Of a DNA stretch of 64,000 bases, positions 53,548 to 61,390 are shown piece after piece. Source of the DNA: Planctomycetota bacterium. Lineage in GTDB: Bacteria > Planctomycetota > UBA1135 > GCA-002686595. The translations under genes were made by a program, and so were the position numbers. The first letter of the stretch is position 1, and every line of letters begins with the position of its first letter. The stretch lies in NCBI GenBank assembly GCA_002683825.1, contig NYUD01000043.1, positions 1 to 64,000 on the forward strand, read 5' to 3'. The notes beneath the pieces are model-generated. The model ran no database searches, was not told the origin of the DNA, and saw only the letters and a program-made list of their open reading frames with translations.

Positions 53548-54042
53548 CTAGATGGCCTCGCGGCGAACGCGGAGCAGCCGGGAGAGCTTCTCGTAGGGAA
53601 GGGGCCAGCCGGCGGCCAGATCGGCTCCGGCACCGAGGACCTCTTCGCGCCACTCCTTGGGATTCCCACGGCCGGTCACCAGGAGCAACGCGTCCGGGTA
53701 GCGGTAGCGGATGATCGAGACCAGTTTCGTGGCTCCGGGCTCGTAGCCGCAGATCCAGACGGCCGATACGTCGTCGGCAGCCCGCAGAGTAAAGGCAACG
53801 TTCGGCATCTCCTCCCCGAGATGCTGGGTCAGGAGCCGCGAAAGGCCCCGTTCAGGGTGGCAGGTCGTCAGAAGGCAGACGGGCCTCGTCCGCCCGTCGG
53901 CGATGTTCGGAAGAGGCTCATGCCGTGTCGCAGGGGCCTTGGCGGCCTCTCGCACCCCGCGCTTCAAGAGCTGGCTATCGGAAAGCTGCATCCGTGAAAC
54001 TCCAGAACCAAGTGTCTTCGCGATGTCTTCGCGCGCCTCCAT
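53548..54042 (-). CDS. small receiver-like protein lacking the phosphorylatable Asp
   Basis: 164 residues. ATG 54042 has an excellent AGGAGG ribosome site about nine bases upstream and is favoured over a start 42 bases earlier. The N-terminal 60 residues are basic and not recognised. Residues about 65-164 follow a response-regulator alternation of strands and helices (VCLLTTCHPERGL; AVWICGYEPGA; DALLLVTGRGN; ADLAAGWPLPYEKLSRLL). The strand-3 end, where Asp should be, is ICGYEPG, so phosphorylation is not expected. Alternatively a Rossmann-like regulator. No operon partner. Confidence 0.5.
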   Translation of the reverse strand: MEAREDIAKTLGSGVSRMQLSDSQLLKRGVREAAKAPATRHEPLPNIADGRTRPVCLLTTCHPERGLSRLLTQHLGEEMPNVAFTLRAADDVSAVWICGYEPGATKLVSIIRYRYPDALLLVTGRGNPKEWREEVLGAGADLAAGWPLPYEKLSRLLRVRREAI

Positions 54043-54236
54043 CTCCAAAGAACCTCCTACCGGTTCAAGGCGCCTCCAAGACACTAGTTACTGACGGCAG
54101 CAGGTCACCAAATGGTTCCCTCTCCGCCCCAAATCCCCGCTGCGGCGAGAAGAGACCGTGGTTCCAGGGGAATCCAGGACGCTGGTTTTTTGTTTACAGA
54201 AAGTTTTCCCCCGAGTCTCCGATGTTCTCGCCGAAC

Positions 54237-54273
54237 GGGCCCCCCGGACCCCGGGGCTTTCGCCCGGGGGCCC
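54237..54273 (+). other. GC-rich leader hairpin before the M28 peptidase gene
   Basis: GGGCCCCCCGG (54237-54247) and CCCGGGGGCCC (54263-54273) can pair over about 10 of 11 positions, with a 15-base inner part. The hairpin ends 25 bases before the ATG at 54299 and is not followed by T residues. It could slow translation start or protect the mRNA 5' end, or be chance in GC-rich DNA. Confidence 0.4.
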
Positions 54274-54298
54274 TCCCGGTAAGCTCTCGTCGCGCCCC

Positions 54299-56236
54299 AT
54301 GACGCCGCCGATTCGCAACGCCTTCCGCCTCCTCTCGGCCCTTTCCATCGCCGGATGGGTGGGGCTCGCCCGGGCCGGCGACGGGGAGGAACCGATCTGC
54401 CGACGGCTTTCCAGGGAGCTCACCTCCCACACGCGCCTGGCGGGCACCGTCGGTTCGGAGAGTGGAGCTCGGTGGGTGGCCGAGCGGCTTTCGGAGTGCG
54501 GTTTCGAGGTCGAGCTGGATCGCCGCGTGGTCCTGCTCTCCCATCCCCGCTTCCTCCACGTGTCGCTGAGGAGCGGCGACGAGGAGCTCTTCGCCCGCAC
54601 GCAGACTTTCGATCCGCGCGCGATCCCCGCGGGCGACGTCCCGATCTACAGCGCCTGGAGCCACAGCGGACGAACGACCGCGCGCGTCGTCGACGTGGGG
54701 CGGGGCCTGCAAGCCGACTACGCCCGCCTGGCCCGGGCAGGGGTCGGGGTGGCGGGCCGGGTCGTTCTCGCCCGCTACGGCGGTGCCTATCGCGGGATCA
54801 AGGCGAAACTCGCACAGGCCCACGGCGCCGCGGCCATCCTGCTCTTCAGCGACCCCGAGGAGGACGGTGCCGGCAAGGGGGAGGTCTATCCGAAGGGCAG
54901 ATTCAAACCGGGCTGGGCCGCCCAGCGTGGATCGATCTCTTCGCTCACGGTCGCACCGGGAGACGTCACGACACCGGGCTGGGCCTCTCCACCCCCCGGC
55001 GTCCAGGGGCGACGCCTGTCCGCAGAAGAAACCGCCGCACGCTTGCCCGGGATCCTCTGCACACCGATCGGTGCCGACGAGGCGGGCGCGATTCTCGATG
55101 CGGGGGAAGATGCGCGCGTGCACATCGAACTGGAGCTCGAGCGGAAGCTCTTCGAGATCGTCAACGTCCTGGGCCGACTGCCCGGCACGGGCGAGGACTT
55201 CGTCATCGCGGGCAACCACCGCGACGCCTGGGTTCGAGGAGCCCAGGATGCGGGCAGCGGCACCGTGTCCCTCCTGCGCGCCGCCCAGCTCCTGCGTGCG
55301 CGGGTCGACGACGGATGGCAGCCCCGGGCCGCCATCGTCCTGGCGTTCTGGGACGCGGAGGAGTTCGGGCTGATCGGCAGCACCGAGTGGGGCGAGGCCC
55401 ACGCCGAACGACTCCGTGAACACGGGCTGTGCTACATCAACGCGGACTCGACGGTCTCGGGGCTGAACTTCGGTATCGGAGGTAGCGCGGGCTTCCAGGG
55501 TGTGCTGAATGAGGTGCTGAAGCGCGTACCGGATCCAAAGTCCTCCGGTGGCAATCTCTGGCAGGCGTGGCAAAGCGAGGATGGAAAGCCGAAGGAGCTC
55601 CGGCTACTGGGATCCGGCTCGGACTTCACCGTCTTCGTTCATCACCTCGGTCTGCCGGCCCTGAACTTCTCCTTCCACGGAAACGCAGGCGGCCAATACC
55701 ACACCAGTTTCGACGACTTTCTACAGATGGATCGCTTCCTCGACCCGACCTGGCAAGGTCATGAAACCGCAGCTCGCTTCGTCTGCGAACTGCTCTTGGA
55801 GATGTCCACGCGCGGGCGCTCCGGTTTCGATGGCGCGGAGGCCGCAGCCTTCATGGCCCGGCTCGTGCGCCGCGCGGGCCTGGAGGAGCTGGACGGAGAG
55901 CCCTGGTTGGGATCCCTGCACGCCGAACGGATCGCGGTGCAATTCGATGCCCTGCAGGGCCGTCTCAAGGGCCTGGAAACGGCCTACCGTTTCTATCAGG
56001 AGCTTCTTCAGCCCCGGGGATTGCAAGGACGGCCCTGGTATCGAAACCCGTATTGGGCCCCGGGGATCGAGTCCGGTTACGCGGCCGAAACGCTCCCCGA
56101 TCTGCGTCGGGCGGCTCGCGGCGAGAAGGGCGAACTCGACTCCGGGGTCCAGACCCTCGTCGATGCTCTCGAGGCCTATCGAAGTACGGTGTCCGAGGCG
56201 GCCGGCGCAGGCACGGGAGAAACGACGACCCGTTGA
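54299..56236 (+). CDS. secreted M28-family carboxypeptidase (glutamate carboxypeptidase II type)
   Basis: 645 residues with signal peptide (LLSALSIAGWVGLARAG). An N-terminal protease part with a PA domain insert (about 115-255, VAGRVVLARYGG) is followed by the zinc peptidase. All five metal ligand sites of this family are visible: GNHRDAW (His307) and QDAGSG (Asp317), WDAEEFGLIGSTEW (Glu pair), CYINADST (Asp) and GGQYHTSFD (His). The C-terminal TFR-dimer-like domain completes it. It trims peptides in the periplasm or outside. ATG 54299 is placed before the signal. The stop is TGA inside TTGA with the next gene, so it leads a four-gene operon. Confidence 0.92.
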   Translation: MTPPIRNAFRLLSALSIAGWVGLARAGDGEEPICRRLSRELTSHTRLAGTVGSESGARWVAERLSECGFEVELDRRVVLLSHPRFLHVSLRSGDEELFARTQTFDPRAIPAGDVPIYSAWSHSGRTTARVVDVGRGLQADYARLARAGVGVAGRVVLARYGGAYRGIKAKLAQAHGAAAILLFSDPEEDGAGKGEVYPKGRFKPGWAAQRGSISSLTVAPGDVTTPGWASPPPGVQGRRLSAEETAARLPGILCTPIGADEAGAILDAGEDARVHIELELERKLFEIVNVLGRLPGTGEDFVIAGNHRDAWVRGAQDAGSGTVSLLRAAQLLRARVDDGWQPRAAIVLAFWDAEEFGLIGSTEWGEAHAERLREHGLCYINADSTVSGLNFGIGGSAGFQGVLNEVLKRVPDPKSSGGNLWQAWQSEDGKPKELRLLGSGSDFTVFVHHLGLPALNFSFHGNAGGQYHTSFDDFLQMDRFLDPTWQGHETAARFVCELLLEMSTRGRSGFDGAEAAAFMARLVRRAGLEELDGEPWLGSLHAERIAVQFDALQGRLKGLETAYRFYQELLQPRGLQGRPWYRNPYWAPGIESGYAAETLPDLRRAARGEKGELDSGVQTLVDALEAYRSTVSEAAGAGTGETTTR

Positions 56237-57981
56237 AACTTCTAGGCGCTTTCGTCGCTCGCTTCTTCCGTCATCGTCGCCGTCTCCTGGCAGGGATGGC
56301 CTGCATCCCGGTCGTCACGCTCTGCGACATCCGCATCACGCTTTGGTTCGGCGACGCGTTGACGAGGCTGCAGGCGCGCGAGGGCCCCGAATTCCTCGAG
56401 CAACTGGTCGGGCTCATCCTGTTGATCGCGGCGGTTCAGGGAATCTTTCGATTCCTGCAGCGCTGGTGGATCGTCGGCGTATCGCGACGGTTCGAAATCG
56501 AGCTGAAGCAGGAGCTCTTCGACAAGCTCTGCGGGCTGCCCCTGGACTTCCACGACAAGAGCCGCTCGGGCGACATCGTCAGCCGCTTGACGGCGGATGT
56601 CGAAAACGTCCGCATGCTGCTGGGACCGGGCAGCATGTATGTGCTCTCCGCCCTCGTCTTTGTCCCCGGCAGCCTGTTCGTTCTGTGGCGCATCTCGCCG
56701 GTGGTCACGCTCGCGATGGCGCTGCCGCTCCTCGGTGTGGCCCTGGCCATGGGCTTCTTGACCCCCAGGCTGCACAGCCGTTCGACCGCTGTGCAGGAGA
56801 GCCTGGCCGAGATCAGCCACCGCGCCCTGGAGAGCTTCTCGGGTGCGCGCGTGGTCAAGGGCTACGGACTCGAGCGCCACGAGAGCCGGCGCTTCGAGGA
56901 CGCCTCACGACAGAATCGTGAGGCCCAGATTCACTTCTCGAAGGCCCGCGGCCTGATGCACGCCGCCATCCACCTGGCCTACGACCTCGCCTTCCTGCCG
57001 GTCCTCTTCGTCGGAGGTTGGGCGATGATCGATCGCTCGATAGCGGTGGGAGATCTCTTCAAGTTCATCGACCTGGGCTTCAAGGTCTTCTGGCCCGTGA
57101 TCGCCCTGGGCTGGATCGGTGGGTTGTACCCGCGCGCCCTGGCCAGCGCGGAACGCATCCAGGCCCTCTTGTCGGAAACCTCCCACATCCAGGATCCGCC
57201 GGATCCCGTTCCCCTTGACGCGGAGGGGATCGAGGGTGAATTGAGCCTGTCGAACGTGTCCTACAGATACCCCGGGGCCCCCGGGCCGGCGGTCGAGGGT
57301 GTCCATGCTCGGGTGCCGGCGAAGAGCGTGCTTGGAATCGTCGGCCCCACCGGCTCGGGCAAGACCACGCTCCTCAATCTCCTGGGAAGACTCTGTGACC
57401 CCAACGGTGAAGTCCGTCTCGACGGCATCCCACCCCGCCAGCTCTCGCTGGCCACGCTGCGCGGAGCGCTCGCCTATGTGCCTCAGGATAGCTTCCTCTT
57501 CTCCGATACCTATCGCGCCAACATAGAGTTCGGAGCGGAGGAGGAACTCACGGACGAGCGTCTGGCCGAGTTCATCCAGGCCGCAGAAATGACCGCGGAA
57601 ACCGCGCAATTTCGAGGCGGACTCGACCAGTTGATCGGCGAGCGCGGTGTAACCCTTTCGGGAGGACAACGCCAGCGCAGCTGCATCGCCCGCGCCCTGG
57701 CCCGCGACCCGAAGGTTCTGATTCTCGACGATGCGCTGTCTGCGGTCGACACCGAGACCGAGGCACAGCTCCTGCAAAATCTCCGGCGCGCCGGCGAGGG
57801 GCGCACGGTGGTCATCGCAGCCCACCGCCTCGGGACCGTGAAGGATGCGGATCAGATCATCGCGCTGAAAAACGGTCGCGTGGACGCCCAGGGAACCCAC
57901 GAGGAGCTCCTGGAGCGCTCGGATTGGTATCGCGAAACGTGGGATCGCCAGCGCATGCAGAAGGAGCTCGAGGACCTGTGA
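56233..57981 (+). CDS. ABC exporter half-transporter, non-catalytic ATP site variant
   Basis: 582 residues. Six-helix membrane domain (about 1-310) and ATPase domain (about 330-582). Walker A GPTGSGKTT, signature LSGGQRQRS and Walker B LILDDALSAVD: the catalytic Glu after Walker B is Asp, which usually makes a slow or dead site. Start is TTG at 56233 overlapping the peptidase stop (TTGA), fixed by the membrane domain N-terminus (LKLLGAFVARFF). The following gene encodes its complement, so the pair should form a heterodimer. Substrate unknown; MsbA-like lipid or peptide export is possible. Confidence 0.88.
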   Translation: MKLLGAFVARFFRHRRRLLAGMACIPVVTLCDIRITLWFGDALTRLQAREGPEFLEQLVGLILLIAAVQGIFRFLQRWWIVGVSRRFEIELKQELFDKLCGLPLDFHDKSRSGDIVSRLTADVENVRMLLGPGSMYVLSALVFVPGSLFVLWRISPVVTLAMALPLLGVALAMGFLTPRLHSRSTAVQESLAEISHRALESFSGARVVKGYGLERHESRRFEDASRQNREAQIHFSKARGLMHAAIHLAYDLAFLPVLFVGGWAMIDRSIAVGDLFKFIDLGFKVFWPVIALGWIGGLYPRALASAERIQALLSETSHIQDPPDPVPLDAEGIEGELSLSNVSYRYPGAPGPAVEGVHARVPAKSVLGIVGPTGSGKTTLLNLLGRLCDPNGEVRLDGIPPRQLSLATLRGALAYVPQDSFLFSDTYRANIEFGAEEELTDERLAEFIQAAEMTAETAQFRGGLDQLIGERGVTLSGGQRQRSCIARALARDPKVLILDDALSAVDTETEAQLLQNLRRAGEGRTVVIAAHRLGTVKDADQIIALKNGRVDAQGTHEELLERSDWYRETWDRQRMQKELEDL

Positions 57982-59858
57982 GAGCGCCGGAGAAAAACGC
58001 ACGCCCCACCGAAGAGCTAGACGAGGACGCGGACGTCGTCGCCACGAAGGCGTGGGATTGGGCGGTTCTCCGCAGGCTCATGAGGTATGCGCGTCCGCAC
58101 CTGCGCATGTTTGGGTCGAGTTTCGCGGTGTTGATCGCACTCTTCGGTGTCCAGCTCTGCGGCCCATGGATACTGCACAACGCCATCGACGGGCCGGTGA
58201 CAAGAGCTCTCGAGGCCAGCGAGGCGGTGGACGACGGCTCCGTGGACGTGCAGCCGTTCCTTCGCGAACTGGGTTTCTGGGCAGCGGGGTATCTCGGCCT
58301 GATCCTGGTCGGAGCCCTGCTTCGCTATAAGGAGGTCAGCCAGCTCGCGCGGACCGGCCAGTTCGTGATCCACGACCTGCGTTCCCATCTGTTCGCCCAC
58401 ATCGAACGGCTCGAACTCGCTTTCTTCGACGAGAACCCGACCGGATCGCTGGTGACGCGGGTGGCCGGCGATATCGAAAACCTGAACGAGCTCTTCACCT
58501 CGGGCCTGGTGGTGCTCCTGTTCGACCTGGTCAAGGTCTTGGTGGTGCTGGGGCTGCTCTTCTGGGTCAGCCCCGAGCTCGCCCTCCTGGTCGCGCTCCT
58601 CACGCCGGTCTTGATCGGGGTCAGCATCGTCTTTCGCGGTGGAGCGCGACGGGCACACCGGCGCGTGCGCGCGCAGCTGGCTCGCTTGAACGGCTACCTG
58701 CAGGAAGTCCTGTCGGGCATGCGCGTCGTCCAGATCTTCCGCCGGGAAGAGCGCGTCTCGAGTCGCTTCGGCGAACGTCTGCGGGCCTACTTGAAATCGA
58801 ACTTCCGCACGATCTTTCTGTTCGCGCTCTTCTACCCGATCATCAGCTGGGTAACGCTCGTGATCCAGGCCTCGATTCTCTGGCGCGGCGGCGGAGCCTT
58901 GTATGCCGGGACCTTGACCTTCGGCGACTTCATCCTGTTCTGGTTCTGGTTGCAGCTCTTCGTCGCGCCGATTCGAGAGCTAGGCGAGCGCTACAACGTG
59001 CTGCAGTCCGCTTTCGCCTCCGCCGAACGGATCTTCGACATCCTCGACAAGCAACCTGCGATCGCCCCTCCAGCCCGACCGACGCCGCTCCCCGACCCCT
59101 TCCGCGGGCACGTCCGCTTCGAGAACGTCACCTTCCGCTACGGCGACGGTGAACCGGTCGTGCGCAACGTCGACTTCGAGATCCCTCCGAAAAAGACCGT
59201 GGCCCTGGTGGGCGCGACCGGAGCGGGCAAGTCGACCCTCGTGAGCCTGTTATTGCGCTACTACGACCCGAGCGAGGGGCGCGTGACGATCGACGGAGTC
59301 GACCTGCGCGAAACCACGCTCGCGAGCTATCGACGGGGATTGGGGGTCGTGTTGCAGGAGGACTTTCTGTTCACGGGATCGGTACGCGACAACCTGGTAC
59401 TCGGCCGAGACTGGGTCAGCGACGGCTCCCTCGTGCAGGCCCTGAAGGCCTCGGCCGCCGGCGAGTTCGTGGAGCGTCTCGAACACGGCCTGGAGACCGA
59501 GGTGGCCGAACGCGGCGCGACCCTGTCGACCGGCGAACGCGAGCTCGTGGCCATCGCCCGCGCCCTGGCGGGCAACCCCCGCCTGGTGATCCTCGATGAG
59601 GCCACCTCCAGCGTGGACTCGGCCACCGAGGCCAGAATCGAAGCCGCGACCCATCGCCTGCTTCAGGAACGCAGCGCCCTGGTCGTCGCCCACAGGCTCT
59701 CGACCGTGCGCCGCGCCGATCGTATTCTCGTCATGCACAGGGGAGAGCTGCGCGAGTCCGGAACCCACGAAGAACTTTTGAACCACGGCGGCATCTACGC
59801 TCGACTCCATGCCATGCAGTTCCGCGACCTCGATGGGAAGGACGATCCGACCGGATGA
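57978..59858 (+). CDS. ABC exporter half-transporter, catalytic ATP site variant
   Basis: 626 residues: an Asp/Glu-rich N-terminus (about 1-35), six-span membrane domain (about 50-340) and ATPase domain. Walker A GATGAGKST, Walker B VILDEATSSVD with catalytic Glu, but signature LSTGERE instead of LSGGQ. This is the complement of the preceding gene: its own Walker motifs with the partner's LSGGQ make a good site; the partner's Asp site with this LSTGE makes a poor one. GTG start at 57978 overlaps the previous stop (GTGA). Operon with the M28 peptidase upstream and the isomerase downstream. Confidence 0.9.
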   Translation: MRAPEKNARPTEELDEDADVVATKAWDWAVLRRLMRYARPHLRMFGSSFAVLIALFGVQLCGPWILHNAIDGPVTRALEASEAVDDGSVDVQPFLRELGFWAAGYLGLILVGALLRYKEVSQLARTGQFVIHDLRSHLFAHIERLELAFFDENPTGSLVTRVAGDIENLNELFTSGLVVLLFDLVKVLVVLGLLFWVSPELALLVALLTPVLIGVSIVFRGGARRAHRRVRAQLARLNGYLQEVLSGMRVVQIFRREERVSSRFGERLRAYLKSNFRTIFLFALFYPIISWVTLVIQASILWRGGGALYAGTLTFGDFILFWFWLQLFVAPIRELGERYNVLQSAFASAERIFDILDKQPAIAPPARPTPLPDPFRGHVRFENVTFRYGDGEPVVRNVDFEIPPKKTVALVGATGAGKSTLVSLLLRYYDPSEGRVTIDGVDLRETTLASYRRGLGVVLQEDFLFTGSVRDNLVLGRDWVSDGSLVQALKASAAGEFVERLEHGLETEVAERGATLSTGERELVAIARALAGNPRLVILDEATSSVDSATEARIEAATHRLLQERSALVVAHRLSTVRRADRILVMHRGELRESGTHEELLNHGGIYARLHAMQFRDLDGKDDPTG

Positions 59859-61252
59859 GAAGCGCCCGAACGATCGCGGCCCTTTTCGCCCTGTGGCCGA
59901 CCCTCGCGCAAGATGCACAGACGCCGGCAAGCGAGGCTTCCGGAACCGACCCCCTCGTCCTGCGCATCGACGGCGAGGAAATCCGTCGTCGCACCTTCGA
60001 GGACTGGCTGCTGCGGATCTACGGGGAGCGGCGCGCGCGGGCCTACGCGGAGCTCTTCGTGCTTCGCGAAAAGTACGGCGCGCGCCCCGTGGAAACCTAC
60101 CGTGAAGAGGCCGTGAAGGAGTTTCAGGTGCGCATCGACGGCGCCTTCGGTGGCGACCGGGCCATGTTCGTTCAGGAGCTGGAGCGCCTTGGCCGCAGCT
60201 ACGCAGGCAGACTGGCCGAGCGCATGCTCGAACTCGAGTACATCGCGCTCACGGAATTGCTGGGCTCCGTGCTCGAGTTTCACGAGTCCCTCGAGGTCGA
60301 AGTGCTGCCGCCGCTGTTGCCCGACGCGTTCGAAATGGAGCTCGGAAGCGAAGTGGAGGTTCTCCGGATCCGCTGGGAAGAGGGCGAAAAGGTCGCCCGG
60401 CGGGATGCCTTCGCCGCGTGGCTGCGCGTTCTGTACGGCGAGAGGGCCATCGCTCGTTTCGCCGAATCTTTGCGAGTGCGCAAGGCGGCGCGCAACGCGG
60501 GATTGGCCGCGACCGAGAAGGAGGTGCGCGAGCGCGTGGAACTGGACATTCAGGCCAGGATCGACCACATGCATTTCGGAGACCGGGAGGCGTGGCTGAA
60601 GGATCTCGCGAAAGCGGGCCGCACGGAGGAGCAGTACCGGCGCGAGAGGATCCTCCGGACGCGCGGCGACCTCCTGGTGGACAAGCTCTTGCGGTCGGAG
60701 CGAACGGTCACGCGGGACGAACTCGTGCGCGCCTGGGAGAAGAAGTTCGGGGCGGGCGGCGTGCTCCACGAGGTCCGCTGGATCCGCATGGATCCGGACC
60801 TGGAAGACGACTCCGAGCGCGAACCGCAAGAGTCCAGGCGACTGCGTGAAGCCGCCCTCAAGCAGGCCCAGGAGCTCGCGGCCGAGCTACGCAAACGCAT
60901 CGGGGACGGCGAGGACTTCGCCACCCTCGTAGAGGAGTACTCGGACGACGACTCCACGCGTCTGTCCGGCGGCCGGCCGGACGCGAGCTTTCGGCTGGGA
61001 CGGCTGGCCGAACCGTTCCAGGAGCCCGTCGAGGCCCTGGCCCCCGGTGAGCTCAGCCCTGCCTTGACCCACGCCGGGGCGGTCTACCTGTTCGAAAAGA
61101 CCGCGATCCGCCGGACACCCCTGGCCGAGGTCGAAACGCAGTTGAGAAGGGAGCTCTTGGAACGTCGCCCCGACGAGGTCGAGATCGCCCAGAAGAAGAA
61201 CGAGCTGACGCGGGGCCTTGGGATCGAGGTGCTGGAAGCGCTTTTTCGCTAG
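59855..61252 (+). CDS. periplasmic parvulin-type (PpiC/SurA-like) peptidyl-prolyl isomerase
   Basis: 465 residues. A short signal-like N-terminus (SARTIAALFALWPTLAQ) is followed by two repeated SurA-like helical parts, each with the pattern GEERARAYAE/RVEL-IQARID (compare residues 50-130 and 190-275: TYREEAVKEFQVRIDGAFGGDRAMFVQELE and EVRERVELDIQARIDHMHFGDREAWLKDL). The parvulin domain is about 300-430: VLHEVRWIRM, FATLVEEYSDDDSTRLSGGR, LGRLAEPFQEPVEALAPGELSPAL. It helps outer membrane or secreted proteins fold. Start overlaps the ABC gene (ATGA). Confidence 0.88.
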   Translation: MRSARTIAALFALWPTLAQDAQTPASEASGTDPLVLRIDGEEIRRRTFEDWLLRIYGERRARAYAELFVLREKYGARPVETYREEAVKEFQVRIDGAFGGDRAMFVQELERLGRSYAGRLAERMLELEYIALTELLGSVLEFHESLEVEVLPPLLPDAFEMELGSEVEVLRIRWEEGEKVARRDAFAAWLRVLYGERAIARFAESLRVRKAARNAGLAATEKEVRERVELDIQARIDHMHFGDREAWLKDLAKAGRTEEQYRRERILRTRGDLLVDKLLRSERTVTRDELVRAWEKKFGAGGVLHEVRWIRMDPDLEDDSEREPQESRRLREAALKQAQELAAELRKRIGDGEDFATLVEEYSDDDSTRLSGGRPDASFRLGRLAEPFQEPVEALAPGELSPALTHAGAVYLFEKTAIRRTPLAEVETQLRRELLERRPDEVEIAQKKNELTRGLGIEVLEALFR

Positions 61253-61390
61253 CCGGCTCGGCGCAGAGGCCGGTGGGCTCGAACGACCTCGGCCCCGCCA
61301 CCCCCCCCGTGAGCCCAAATAGCCAGGCCCCGCGAGACCTTCCCGCATAGGACCTCAACGGTCCAAGCCTGACGTCCGATAAAACCGGCG

